A stretch of DNA of 45,660 nucleotides from an uncultured Brevundimonas sp. (lineage in GTDB: Bacteria; Pseudomonadota; Alphaproteobacteria; Caulobacterales; Caulobacteraceae), in the NCBI RefSeq assembly GCF_947305955.1, contig NZ_CAMZFB010000021.1, positions 1 to 45,660 of the forward strand. Reading direction: 5' to 3'. Each line of letters opens with the position of its first letter. Position 1 is the first letter of the stretch. The notes below the pieces were generated by a model. It was given only the letters and a program-made list of their open reading frames with translations, was not told the DNA's origin and did not search any database. Both the position numbers and the translations under genes were made by a program. Positions 7,808 through 16,344 of this stretch are shown one piece after another.

Positions 7808-9219
7808 TGCTCTTCTCCCGATTGCGCTGCGGCGGCGGGTTCAAGGATCAGCAGGGTACGGTTGCCTTCGCGCAGATATTCGCGCGCGACCTGTTGGATC
7901 AGTTCCGGCGTGACAGCGGCAAAGCCCGCCTCCACCTCGTTGAACTTGGACGGGTCGTCATCAAATAGCGCGTAGGACGACAGGATTTCCGCCAGACCAA
8001 AGCGCGAGGCACTGTCCACCGTGCTGTACAGCGACGAGCGGATCTTGGTCTTGGCGCGTTGCAGTTCCGCCGCCGAGACAGGGTTGTTCTGCAGATCGGC
8101 AACCACCTCGTCCACCGCTGCGGTGATCTCGGCCTCAGACTTCGACGGGTCGTGCATCAGGCTGATGATCAGCTGCATCGGGCCGTTATAGGTGTACATA
8201 TTGCCCAGCAGGTTGATGCCGCCGCCGACACCCGAGGTCAGCGACTTCTCGCGGACGATCTTGTTGTACAGGCGGCTGTCGGTGCCCTGGACCATGATCT
8301 GGTTGATCAGGCCCATGGCGTACCATTCCGGCGTATTACGCGGCGGCACGTGCCAGCCTGCGGCCCATGCCGGACGCGGGGCCAGCGGGTCCTGACGGAC
8401 GACGCGGCGCGGCTCGGTCTGGCGCGGCTCGCTGATGTCCGGCAGCACGACGGGCGCGGTCGCGGCAATCGGACCGAAATACTGTTCAACCCAGCGACGG
8501 GTCTGGGCCTCGTCGAAATCACCGGCGATGAACAGCACCGAGTTGTTCGGGCCATAGAAGCTGTCGTGGAAAGTCTTGGCGTCTTCCAGCGTGGCGGCCT
8601 GAATCTCGGCCAGCTCGCCATAGAAGTTGTGGGCGTTATACCAGTTGGTATTGGCCGCCTGCGGCATCCACAGCCACGGGAAGCCGCCATAGGGCTGGTT
8701 CAGCACATTGACGCGGACTTCGTTGGAAACGACTTCCTGCTGGTTCTTCAGCACTTCGTCATTGAGGACCGGACGGGCCATGCGGTCAGCCTCGCCCCAG
8801 ATCATGGCTTCCAGCGCACCCGACGGCACCACCTGATAATAGTTGGTGTAGTCGAAACGGGTAGAGCCGTTCATCGCCCCGCCCGAGTTGGTCACCAGAT
8901 CGATAAAGGTGCCCTTGGGCGCGTTTTCCGACCCCTGGAACAGCAGGTGTTCAAACAGGTGGGCAAACCCCGTGCGGTTCTGCGGCTCGATACGGAAACC
9001 GATACCGTAGTGGACCGCGACGGTCACGGTCGGCACGCGGTTGTCCTGAAGCAGGATGACCTTCAGCCCGTTGTCCAGCTTGTAGTATTTCGGCGAGACG
9101 CTGAAGGCGCTCTCTGCCGCCGGGGGTGCGGCAGGCGTAGCAGCCACAGCCACCGTGCCACTGGCCATGGCGGCCAGCACAGCAGCGAGGCTGGCTCCCA
9201 ATAGTCGATTGTTCTTCAT
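7804..9219 (-). CDS. Periplasmic M16-family zinc peptidase, catalytic subunit
   Basis: The 471-residue protein has a signal peptide (cleavage likely after AVA, about residues 25-27). The M16 active site is visible: HLFEH at residues 87-91 (His87 and His91 bind zinc, Glu90 is catalytic), with the third ligand Glu167 in SNEVRV, 76 residues on, as the family requires. The C-terminal half contains the REKSLTSGVGGG region of the second M16 domain. The start at 9219 is chosen because it follows GGGAGGG at good spacing and directly begins the signal peptide (MKNNRLLG). A longer frame to 9300 adds no conserved sequence. It overlaps the inactive partner gene by 4 bases. It probably degrades or processes peptides in the periplasm. 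Confidence 0.92.
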   Translation of the reverse strand: MKNNRLLGASLAAVLAAMASGTVAVAATPAAPPAAESAFSVSPKYYKLDNGLKVILLQDNRVPTVTVAVHYGIGFRIEPQNRTGFAHLFEHLLFQGSENAPKGTFIDLVTNSGGAMNGSTRFDYTNYYQVVPSGALEAMIWGEADRMARPVLNDEVLKNQQEVVSNEVRVNVLNQPYGGFPWLWMPQAANTNWYNAHNFYGELAEIQAATLEDAKTFHDSFYGPNNSVLFIAGDFDEAQTRRWVEQYFGPIAATAPVVLPDISEPRQTEPRRVVRQDPLAPRPAWAAGWHVPPRNTPEWYAMGLINQIMVQGTDSRLYNKIVREKSLTSGVGGGINLLGNMYTYNGPMQLIISLMHDPSKSEAEITAAVDEVVADLQNNPVSAAELQRAKTKIRSSLYSTVDSASRFGLAEILSSYALFDDDPSKFNEVEAGFAAVTPELIQQVAREYLREGNRTLLILEPAAAAQSGEEQ

Positions 9220-9436
9220 AAGCCCTCCCAAACGGACCGGGTCCGTCCTAGGTTGTTGCGAAACCATTGACCCCAACGGATCAGATGACGGCGGGTTCAC
9301 GTTAAGAAACCACGGTTGACGGCGGCGCGCCCCTTAACAAGCTGTAAGGATTCAAAGTTTTGAAATTGCAGCCCAAATCTTCAAATCACGACAACCAAGG
9401 CGCACAGCCGAGGGTTGAACAGGTCACAGTATTGCC

Positions 9437-10429
9437 ATGATTGGTCCGCGCGTCATAGCCCATCGCGGTTGCAGCGGTGAACGCCCCGAACACACCCGCG
9501 CCGCCTATGAACGGGCCATCGACCAAGGCGCGGACTTCATCGAACCCGATCTGGTGATGAGCAGGGACGGCCACATGATCGTCCGGCACGAGAACGAGAT
9601 CGGCGAGACCACCGACGTGGCCGACCATCCCGTATTTGCCGAGCGCAGGACCCGCCGCGACGTGGACGGCACCATGATAGAGGGCTGGTTCACCGAGGAC
9701 TTCACCCTTGAGGAGCTGCGCACGCTCAAGGCCCGCGAGCGCCTGCCCCACCTGCGCCCCTCGTCCGCCGCCCATGACGGCGAGAACAGCATTCTGACCT
9801 TTTCCGAGGTGGTGGCGATTGCCGAACAGGGCAGCCAGCAGACAGGCCGCACCATCGGCGTGGCGCCCGAACTGAAACACCCGTCGCATTTCGCCGCGCT
9901 GGGGCTGGATATCGAGGATGCCTTCCTGAGCGAGGTCCAGCGTCTGGGTCTGGCCGATGCCAAGGATCGCCTGATCGTGCAGTGTTTCGAGGTCGGCCCT
10001 CTGGAGCGACTGTCAGGCCGGATCAGCGCCCCCCTGCTCCAACTGATGGACATCACCGGCGGCCCTGCCGACAGGCCGGACCTGTCCTATGAGCAGATGT
10101 CCACCCGCGAGGGTCTGGAGCAAATCGCCCGCTATGCCCGCATGATCGGGGTCAATATGCGGATGGTCGTACCGTGGGATAATGGCGACCACGGCATGCA
10201 GCCGACCTCCCTCATCAGCGATGCCCATGCAGAGGGGCTAGATGTAGTGGTGTGGACGCTGCGGGCCGAAAACGTGTTCCTGCCGCGTGAATATCGCAAG
10301 GGCGAAAGCCCTGCCGATCACGGCGACATCGATGCCTGTCTGAGGACGTTTTACGACCTCGGCATCGATGCCCTCTTTTGTGATTTTCCGGCGGCGGCGG
10401 TCAAGGCCCGCCTACCGCGCTCGCACTAA
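9437..10429 (+). CDS. Glycerophosphodiester phosphodiesterase
   Basis: The enzyme splits glycerophosphodiesters from phospholipid breakdown into glycerol 3-phosphate and an alcohol. The 330-residue protein shows the GDPD motifs: IAHRG with His9 and Arg10, the metal ligands Glu36 and Asp38 (FIEPDL), and the second catalytic His51 (IVRHEN). APELKHPS and the C-terminal VVVWTLRAEN also fit the GlpQ-like branch. No signal peptide is seen, although GlpQ of E. coli is periplasmic, so this one may act in the cytoplasm or be exported by another route. It is divergent from the M16 pair. Its stop codon directly touches the stop of the convergent ABC exporter gene. Confidence 0.9.
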   Translation: MIGPRVIAHRGCSGERPEHTRAAYERAIDQGADFIEPDLVMSRDGHMIVRHENEIGETTDVADHPVFAERRTRRDVDGTMIEGWFTEDFTLEELRTLKARERLPHLRPSSAAHDGENSILTFSEVVAIAEQGSQQTGRTIGVAPELKHPSHFAALGLDIEDAFLSEVQRLGLADAKDRLIVQCFEVGPLERLSGRISAPLLQLMDITGGPADRPDLSYEQMSTREGLEQIARYARMIGVNMRMVVPWDNGDHGMQPTSLISDAHAEGLDVVVWTLRAENVFLPREYRKGESPADHGDIDACLRTFYDLGIDALFCDFPAAAVKARLPRSH

Positions 10430-12274
10430 TCAGTCGGCCTGAAACTGAAGGCGCGCCAGACGGGCATAAAGACCGCCCTTGGCCGTCAGTTCGGCGTGGG
10501 TGCCCTCTTCGACCACCTGACCATTGTCGATCACCACGATGCGGTCGGCCCGCAGGACGGTGGCCAGACGGTGGGCGATAACCAGCGTCGTGCGCTCTTC
10601 CATAGCCTGATCCAGCGCCGCCTGAACCAGACGCTCGTTCTCGGCATCCAGTGCGCTGGTCGCCTCGTCCAGCAGCAGGATCGGGGCATCGCGTACCAGC
10701 GCGCGGGCGATGGCCAGACGCTGGCGCTGACCACCGGACAGGCTCTTGGCGCGCTCGCCCAGCGGGGTATCGAACCCTTGCGGCAGGGCTTCGATAAAGC
10801 CCAGAGCCTGAGCCTCTGCGGCTGCCTCGCGGGCCTCTTCCAGCGTCGCATCCTCGCGGCCAAAGCGGATGTTCTCCAGCGCCGATCCGGAGAACAGCGG
10901 GGCTTCCTGCGAGACCCACGCATAGCGGCTGCGGACCTCGACCGGATCGGCCTTGCGGACGTCCACGCCGTCGACCGTTACAATGCCCGATTGCGGATCA
11001 TAGAAACGCAGCAGCAAACGGAAGACCGTCGACTTGCCCGCCCCCGAAGGGCCTACCAGCGCGACCGTCTCGCCCGGACGCACCGTCAGGCTGAAGCCCT
11101 TGAGCGCCGGAAGATCGGGACGGCCCGGATAGGCAAAGTCCACGCCCGACATCGACACCTCGCCACGCGCAGGCGTCGGCAGGACGGACGGCTGGGCCGG
11201 AGCGGCAATGGTCGGCTCGGCCCGCATCAGCTCGTCGATACGCTCCATGGCCCCGGCGGCCTTTTGCACATCGCCCCAGCTTTCGCCCAGCGCACCCACG
11301 GCACCTGCCGCAAAGACCGACAATAGAACGAACTGCAGCAGCGAGCCCGGCGTCATCGAACCGGCCACCACATCCTGTGCGCCCAGCCACAGCACCAGCG
11401 ACACACCGCCGAACATCACCGTGATGATCAGGGCCGTCATAACTGCCCGCGCCCGCATCCGCAGCAGCGAGGCGGCAAAGGCTTCCTCGACGGCTCCGGC
11501 AAAGCGGCTGGTGGCATTCTTTTCACGGCCAAAGGCCTGCACCGTCTCGATGGCATCGACGCTTTCACCCGCGAAGCCGACGGCTCCGGCGAAACGGTCC
11601 TGCGAGCGCACGGTCAGCTTGCGGACCTGACGGCCAAAGATGAACAGCGGCACGATCAGCACCGGAACGATCAACAGCACCAGACCCGTCAGCTTGGGGC
11701 TGACGAAGAACAGCAGGATGGTCGCCCCGATGAGTGTCAGGAAATTACGCAGCGCATAGCTGATCGAGGTGGTCAGCAGGGTATCGACCAACTGAATATC
11801 GGTCGTCAGACGCGACAGCACCTCGCCCGTGCGGATATGGGCAAAGAAGACCGGATCCAGCGACAGGATGCGCCCGAACAGGCCCTGACGAAGGTCGGCG
11901 ATCATCCGCTCGCCGGTCTTGGTGACGAAATAATAGCGAAGCGCGGTCATCAGACCCAGCACCACCGCATTGGCGGCCAGCAGGGTGAACCAGAAGTTCA
12001 GCTGCGCCCCGCCATTGTCGAAGCCACGATCAATCGCGCCGCGCGCCGTCGCCGTCAGCGCCAGCGACGCCACCGTCGAGAACAACAGAAACAGGGCCGA
12101 CAGGGCCGCGTGCCCCTTGTGTCGGGCGAGGTAGGGCAGAAGGCGGCCAAGCGAGCGCACATTCTTGCTGCGATCACGCTTCCCCGCCTGTTCGGACATC
12201 TGTTCCGCCAGTTGCGCCCCCACACCGGGGCGGCCATTGGCCTGATAATCTTGACGCGCGTCTATCTGAGTCAT
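10430..12274 (-). CDS. ABC exporter, fused permease and ATPase (MsbA-like half transporter)
   Basis: The 614-residue protein has a six-helix transmembrane domain (about residues 50-340) followed by an ATPase domain. ATPase motifs are complete: Walker A GPSGAGKST, the signature LSGGQRQR, Walker B ILLLDEAT and the switch histidine IAHRLA. This is the layout of exporters in the MsbA/LmrA/BmrA group, which work as homodimers or heterodimers. The substrate cannot be told from sequence: lipid, drug or peptide are possible. A roughly 45-residue hydrophilic N-terminal extension rich in Gln precedes the first helix. It is convergent with the GDPD gene with no gap and no visible terminator. Confidence 0.9.
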   Translation of the reverse strand: MTQIDARQDYQANGRPGVGAQLAEQMSEQAGKRDRSKNVRSLGRLLPYLARHKGHAALSALFLLFSTVASLALTATARGAIDRGFDNGGAQLNFWFTLLAANAVVLGLMTALRYYFVTKTGERMIADLRQGLFGRILSLDPVFFAHIRTGEVLSRLTTDIQLVDTLLTTSISYALRNFLTLIGATILLFFVSPKLTGLVLLIVPVLIVPLFIFGRQVRKLTVRSQDRFAGAVGFAGESVDAIETVQAFGREKNATSRFAGAVEEAFAASLLRMRARAVMTALIITVMFGGVSLVLWLGAQDVVAGSMTPGSLLQFVLLSVFAAGAVGALGESWGDVQKAAGAMERIDELMRAEPTIAAPAQPSVLPTPARGEVSMSGVDFAYPGRPDLPALKGFSLTVRPGETVALVGPSGAGKSTVFRLLLRFYDPQSGIVTVDGVDVRKADPVEVRSRYAWVSQEAPLFSGSALENIRFGREDATLEEAREAAAEAQALGFIEALPQGFDTPLGERAKSLSGGQRQRLAIARALVRDAPILLLDEATSALDAENERLVQAALDQAMEERTTLVIAHRLATVLRADRIVVIDNGQVVEEGTHAELTAKGGLYARLARLQFQAD

Positions 12275-12408
12275 GGGCTTGCTCTTGCCCCGTAACGCCC
12301 CTCGGTGTAAACGCCCGACCTCGCTCCCACCGCCTAACGCGGCGGGATTCTCAATTTTAAGCGCAGTGACGGTCGGAATCGTCGTCGCGCAGAGACGGAA
12401 TTACTACG

Positions 12409-12633
12409 ATGAAAGCCGACACCCATCCGGATTACCACTTCATCACTGTCGTGATGACCAACGGCACCACCTACCAAACCCGTTCGACCTACGGCAAAGA
12501 AGGTGACACGCTGAACCTGGATATCGACCCGAGCTCGCACCCGGCATGGACCGGCGGCAACGGCCAGATGCTGGACCGCGGTGGCCGCGTGTCGCGCTTC
12601 AACGGCAAGTTCGGCGGCTTCCTCAAGAAGTAA
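12409..12633 (+). CDS. rpmE: 50S ribosomal protein L31
   Basis: L31 is a small protein of the large ribosomal subunit at the contact with the small subunit. The 74-residue product has the family landmarks: MKADTHPDY at the start, [23 protein letters not shown], and the basic end [16 protein letters not shown]. It lacks the CxxC zinc pair, so it belongs to the zinc-independent form. It is followed by its own terminator. The neighbours (ABC exporter on one side, rcdA beyond the transpeptidase) recall an arrangement common in alphaproteobacteria. Confidence 0.95.
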   Translation: MKADTHPDYHFITVVMTNGTTYQTRSTYGKEGDTLNLDIDPSSHPAWTGGNGQMLDRGGRVSRFNGKFGGFLKK

Positions 12634-12660
12634 GCCTTCAGGCCCTGCCAAAAGTAAAAA

Positions 12661-12692
12661 AGCGTCGTCTCATATCGAGACGGCGCTTTTTC
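12661..12692 (+). terminator. Rho-independent terminator after rpmE
   Basis: AGCGTCGTCTC (12661-12671) pairs with GAGACGGCGCT (12677-12687), including one G-U pair, over a 5-base loop, followed by TTTTTC. It lies 27 bases after the rpmE stop. Confidence 0.85.
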
Positions 12693-12737
12693 TTTGTCCG
12701 GAACATCAGCTATCACAGAGCGTTCACCTTGTTCCTG

Positions 12738-12750
12738 TAGCATAGTGCTA
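12738..12750. promoter_or_regulatory. Short palindrome upstream of the L,D-transpeptidase gene
   Basis: TAGCATAGTGCTA is a 5-base inverted repeat with a 3-base centre, 32 bases before the start codon. It could be an operator or overlap the promoter. No regulator is identified. Confidence 0.3.
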
Positions 12751-12782
12751 TCGGAAGTGGTGTCGGTCGAAACGGAACGGAT

Positions 12783-14333
12783 ATGAATCGTCGGGAATTG
12801 GGCGTTGGTGTTGCCTCGGCAACCTTGGCCCTGGGTGCCAGCCAGCAGGCTTTTGCACAAAGCGCGAATGGCGCGGTTTCAACCGAGACGCTTCAGGCCC
12901 AGATCGGCCGCCTGCCCCAGAACATTCAGGCAGACGTTCGCAAGGTCTATGAACAGACCAATGGCCGCCCCGTCTGGAACGAAGCGCGCATCCGCATCCT
13001 GCAACAGGTCGCTGCCGGTGCCGACAAGCACGCCCTGCACTCTGGCGACTATTTCGACTTCGTGGGTCTGGCCGCCCAGAAGGACAGCGCCGATGTGCGC
13101 GCCACCGCCTCTGCCCTCTCCTACGCCAAGGTTCTGGCCCATGGCCGCATCGCGCCGGAATCGGTCGAAGACCTGTGGGAGATGGAAAAGAACAGCGTCG
13201 ACGTCGCGTCGGGCCTTGTTCAAGCCATCAATGGCAACCGTCTAGCCGAATGGTTCGACGGCCTCGCCCCGCAGGACATCGGCTATAAGAACCTTTCGAC
13301 CGGCTATCTGCGCTATCGCCGTATCGCGGGCGAAGGCGGCTGGCCGGCCTTCCGTACCGGTGCCCAGATTGAACCGGGCACCTCTGACCCGCGCGTTCCG
13401 GCACTGGTACGTCGCCTCGTCGCCGAAGGCGATCTGAGCGCCGCCGCTGCCGCATCCATCGGTCAAAGCACGGTTTACAGCTCGGCGGTGCAAGAAGGCG
13501 TCCGCAGCTTCCAGACCCGTCACGGCCTCGGCGTCGATGGCCGCGTGGGTCCGGCGACCCAGCGCTCGCTCTCGGCCACCGCCGAGGATCGTGCCCGCCA
13601 GATCGCCCTGAACCTTGAACGCCGTCGCTGGCTGAAGCGCGAACTGCAACCCGAGCGTATCGAGGTGAACACCGCCGCGGCCATCATGGTCTATTGGAAG
13701 GACAATCGTCCGGTTCACTCCAACCGCGTGGTGGTCGGCTCGGTCGAGAACCAGACCCCCAGCCTCGAGCGGCCGTTTGCCTCGGTCGTGGCCAACCCGC
13801 CGTGGACCGTGCCGATGGGCATCGCCCGTCGCGAAATCCTGCCGCGGGGTCCGGGCTATCTCGCTGCCAACGACATGTACGTCAACGATCAGGGATGGGT
13901 GGTGCAGCGCGCTGGCCCTCGCTCGTCGCTGGGCTATGTGAAGTTCGAACTGCGCGACAGCTACGCCATCTTCCTGCACGACACGCCGAACAAGGGCGCG
14001 TTCAACCTGTCGATGCGCCAGCGCAGCCACGGCTGTGTCCGCGTCCACAATGCGGTCGAGTTCGCCCGCCTGCTGCTGTCGCCCGATCCGGCCAAGCTGG
14101 CGATCTTCGACAATGCTCAGGCTGACCGCACCACCACCCGCGTCCAGACCGGTCGCCCGATCGGTGTGCGCCTGCTGTACTGGACGGCCTTTGTGGACGG
14201 TCAGGGCCGCGTCGCCTTCCGCGAGGACTCCTATCGCCGCGATGCCAAGCTGGCCCGCGCCATGGGCATCGACGTCAGCCTGCCGGAAGTTGTTACCGAA
14301 GCGCCCAAGGACAAGGACGACGACTGGCTCTGA
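12783..14333 (+). CDS. L,D-transpeptidase (YcbB/LdtD-type)
   Basis: These enzymes make 3-3 cross-links in peptidoglycan in the periplasm, using a cysteine in place of the serine of penicillin-binding proteins. The 516-residue protein starts with a signal peptide containing twin arginines (MNRRELGVG), so Tat export is possible; cleavage is likely after AFA at about residue 25. A scaffold-like N-terminal region is followed by a peptidoglycan-binding domain (about residues 232-265, SFQTRHGLGVDGRVGPATQRSL). The catalytic domain carries His399 and the SHGCVR motif with Cys418 and Arg420. It is transcribed alone and ends at a bidirectional terminator. Confidence 0.93.
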   Translation: MNRRELGVGVASATLALGASQQAFAQSANGAVSTETLQAQIGRLPQNIQADVRKVYEQTNGRPVWNEARIRILQQVAAGADKHALHSGDYFDFVGLAAQKDSADVRATASALSYAKVLAHGRIAPESVEDLWEMEKNSVDVASGLVQAINGNRLAEWFDGLAPQDIGYKNLSTGYLRYRRIAGEGGWPAFRTGAQIEPGTSDPRVPALVRRLVAEGDLSAAAAASIGQSTVYSSAVQEGVRSFQTRHGLGVDGRVGPATQRSLSATAEDRARQIALNLERRRWLKRELQPERIEVNTAAAIMVYWKDNRPVHSNRVVVGSVENQTPSLERPFASVVANPPWTVPMGIARREILPRGPGYLAANDMYVNDQGWVVQRAGPRSSLGYVKFELRDSYAIFLHDTPNKGAFNLSMRQRSHGCVRVHNAVEFARLLLSPDPAKLAIFDNAQADRTTTRVQTGRPIGVRLLYWTAFVDGQGRVAFREDSYRRDAKLARAMGIDVSLPEVVTEAPKDKDDDWL

Positions 14334-14351
14334 TCCAGTTTAGGCCAAAAC

Positions 14352-14391
14352 AAAGGGGCGGCGGATTGCACATCCGCCGCCCCTTTTGTTT
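14352..14391. terminator. Bidirectional terminator between the transpeptidase gene and rcdA
   Basis: A 15-base perfect stem (14352-14366 with 14372-14386) has a 5-base loop. A T-rich run follows on the right and an AAAACAAA run on the left, so it can serve both convergent genes. Confidence 0.9.
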
Positions 14392-14405
14392 TCCGCCCGC
14401 CGATC

Positions 14406-14915
14406 TTAGCCGAAGGCTGCGCGTAGCCGCTCCATCTGGCTCAGCACACTGTTGGCCGACGGTTCTTCGGCCACCTGCACATACATCTTCTGGTCCAGAT
14501 AATAGGCGCGGTCATAGATGCGCTCGGCCCGCAGGATATATTCCACCAGCGCAATCGGCAGATCGCCAGGCAGCGGTTCCGCCTGCTGCGGACGCGGGGC
14601 CAGACGATAGCGGTCGTTGCTGGCCACCTCGGCGGTGATCGTGCCTTCGTTCACGGCCCGTTGGACCAAAAGCCAGGACGACACCTGCATCAGGCGCGTG
14701 GTCAGCTTCATGCTCTCGCTGGCATAGGACAGCGCGGCAGAGCGGGTCAGCAGACGCGATTCCGTACGGCCATCGCCGTCCAGATAGGACGCCGTTTCCT
14801 CGACCAGTTCGATGCCTTCGCGGAACAGCCGCTGAAACAGCTCCGAAGCGGTGAACTTCAGAACTTCGGCAGAACGCGCCGTATTATCCGGTGACTGATC
14901 CTGAATCGGGTTCAC
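14406..14915 (-). CDS. rcdA: RcdA homologue, DUF1465 (ClpXP adaptor for CtrA degradation)
   Basis: In Caulobacter crescentus, RcdA works with CpdR and PopA to deliver CtrA and other substrates to the ClpXP protease during the cell cycle. The 169-residue product has the DUF1465 core: LVEETASYLDG, a central AALSYASESMKLTTRLMQVSSWLLVQRAV helix pair and a C-terminal YILRAERIYDRAYYLDQ. The start is GTG at 14915, preceded by a GGTGGGGCAGG stretch; no ATG lies near the conserved start. The DUF1192 gene lies 93 bases upstream on the same strand, a pairing common in alphaproteobacteria. The function is transferred by homology. Confidence 0.9.
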   Translation of the reverse strand: MNPIQDQSPDNTARSAEVLKFTASELFQRLFREGIELVEETASYLDGDGRTESRLLTRSAALSYASESMKLTTRLMQVSSWLLVQRAVNEGTITAEVASNDRYRLAPRPQQAEPLPGDLPIALVEYILRAERIYDRAYYLDQKMYVQVAEEPSANSVLSQMERLRAAFG

Positions 14916-15008
14916 GCCTGCCCCACCCCAATGAGGTAACCAATGTCAGCCTGTACCCTACAGCAAGGCTTATAGACAACTGCGTTACGGTGCAGTGGCT
15001 GTGGGCGA

Positions 15009-15209
15009 TCAGAATTTGAACAGGGCATCGGCGGCGCTGCGCTGGGAAGACTTCGCCTCGATGGCGGCGCGTACACGCACAATCTCGGCTTCCAGAGCCG
15101 TGATCCGCGCTTCCAGATCAACGACCGCATAGCCATCCAGATCCTCTCGGATCAGGGCCTGCAGCTTGTCCGATGCCTCAAAGCGGGGCTCGAGATCTTC
15201 AAAAGACAT
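15009..15209 (-). CDS. DUF1192 small coiled-coil protein
   Basis: This 66-residue protein starts MSFEDLEPRFE at an ATG behind a strong GGGAGGAG ribosome-binding site. Its second half (about residues 28-55, LEARITALEAEIVRVRAAIEAK) is a predicted coiled coil, and it ends in SAADALFKF, typical of DUF1192. The function of the family is not known to me. It is placed upstream of rcdA and divergent from the quinone oxidoreductase gene, the same neighbourhood seen in many alphaproteobacteria. A longer frame to 15239 exists but lacks a ribosome-binding site. Confidence 0.85.
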   Translation of the reverse strand: MSFEDLEPRFEASDKLQALIREDLDGYAVVDLEARITALEAEIVRVRAAIEAKSSQRSAADALFKF

Positions 15210-15310
15210 GGGCTCCTCCCAGCGAAACTGCAGAACCAAAACTGGCCGAGGCCTGTAAGACCCCCTAGAAGACGCCCGAACCCCCCAATTTGCAATATGG
15301 ACCCCATGAC

Positions 15311-16282
15311 ATGCGCGTCATTGAAATCGCCAATGGCAAAGGCCCCGCCTCGGCTCTGCATATTGCGGAACGCCCCCACCCCGCACCGGCATCCGGTGAA
15401 ATCTGCATCCAGATAAAGGCCGCAGGCGTCAATCGACCGGACATCGTCCAGCGCGAAGGCCGCTATCCGCCGCCGCCCGGCGCGTCGGATGTTCTGGGTC
15501 TTGAGGTGGCCGGTGTGGTCGTCGCGGTCGGTGAGGACGTCACCCGCTGGAAGGTGGGCGACGAGGTCTGCGCCCTTCTGGGTGGCGGTGGCTATGCCGA
15601 ATACGCCACGGTCGATGCACGCCACGCCCTGCCCATCCCCAAGGGTCTGGATTTTGAACAGGCCGCTGCCCTGCCCGAGACGGCCTTTACCGTCTTCACC
15701 AATGTGTTCGAAGGCGGCCAGCTGAAGGCGGGCGAGACCTTGCTCATCCACGGCGCGACCAGCGGCATCGGCGTGATGGCCATCCAGATGGCCAAGGCCG
15801 CAGGGGCCCGCGTCGTCGCCACCAGCCGCACCGCCGCCAAGGCCGAGGCCGCCCGCGCTCTGGGTGCTGACATCAGTCTGGACGCCTCCAGCCAGAACCT
15901 TGCCGAAGAGATTCAGGCGGCGGGCGGTGCCGATGTGGTGCTCGACATGGTTGGTGCGGCCTATGCCGATCTGAACCTGAAGTCGCTCAAAACCGGCGGG
16001 CGCTGGGTGGTGATCGCCAGCCTGACCGGCATCAAGGCCGAGATCGACCTGCAGCGGATCATGCTGAAACGGCTGGTGCTGACGGGCTCGACCCTGCGTA
16101 GCCGCCCAGCCGATGAAAAGGCCCGCCTTGCCGCCGCTGTCGAAGCCACGGTCTGGCCGTGGGTCGAGGCCGGCGCGGTCAAGGCCCGAATCCACGCCCG
16201 CTTCCCCTTGAATCAGGCCGCACAGGCCCACGCCGAACTGGAAGCCGGCGACCACGTCGGCAAGATCGTCCTGATCCCCTAA
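15311..16282 (+). CDS. NAD(P)H quinone oxidoreductase (zinc-independent MDR family, PIG3-like)
   Basis: The 323-residue protein belongs to the medium-chain dehydrogenase/reductase superfamily. It shows the N-terminal GroES-like fold (VNRPDIVQREGRYPPPPGAS, typical of the TP53I3/PIG3 group) and a cofactor-binding Rossmann domain (LLIHGATSGIGVMAIQMAK). The cysteines of zinc-type alcohol dehydrogenases are missing, which fits quinone reductases. It probably reduces quinones with NADPH. The ATG at 15311 is chosen; an in-frame TTG at 15290 would add seven residues. It is divergent from the DUF1192-rcdA pair across about 100 bases, and convergent with the crystallin-like gene. Confidence 0.9.
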   Translation: MRVIEIANGKGPASALHIAERPHPAPASGEICIQIKAAGVNRPDIVQREGRYPPPPGASDVLGLEVAGVVVAVGEDVTRWKVGDEVCALLGGGGYAEYATVDARHALPIPKGLDFEQAAALPETAFTVFTNVFEGGQLKAGETLLIHGATSGIGVMAIQMAKAAGARVVATSRTAAKAEAARALGADISLDASSQNLAEEIQAAGGADVVLDMVGAAYADLNLKSLKTGGRWVVIASLTGIKAEIDLQRIMLKRLVLTGSTLRSRPADEKARLAAAVEATVWPWVEAGAVKARIHARFPLNQAAQAHAELEAGDHVGKIVLIP

Positions 16283-16292
16283 GAAAACAAAA

Positions 16293-16320
16293 AAGGGCAG
16301 AACCGCGAGGCTCTGCCCTT
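16293..16320. terminator. Bidirectional terminator between the oxidoreductase and CVNH/crystallin genes
   Basis: AAGGGCAGA (16293-16301) pairs with TCTGCCCTT (16312-16320); the loop can add a CC/GG pair. An A-rich run lies on the left and CTTCATTT on the right. Confidence 0.8.
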
Positions 16321-16344
16321 CTTCATTTCTGCAACGGGTGTCGA

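Noticed and set aside
9316..9339. TTGACG and TTAACA as a promoter for the GDPD gene
   Set aside because: Spacing is 12 bases and the second element is poor; too weak to list as a feature without start-site data.
12346..12380. Two GANTC (CcrM methylation) sites within 35 bases upstream of rpmE
   Set aside because: GANTC occurs about every 300 bases by chance at this GC content, so two nearby sites are not strong evidence of cell-cycle control.
14916..15008. Possible CtrA box upstream of rcdA
   Set aside because: No TTAA-N7-TTAA match was found; only loose TTAT/TTAC pairs at the wrong spacing.
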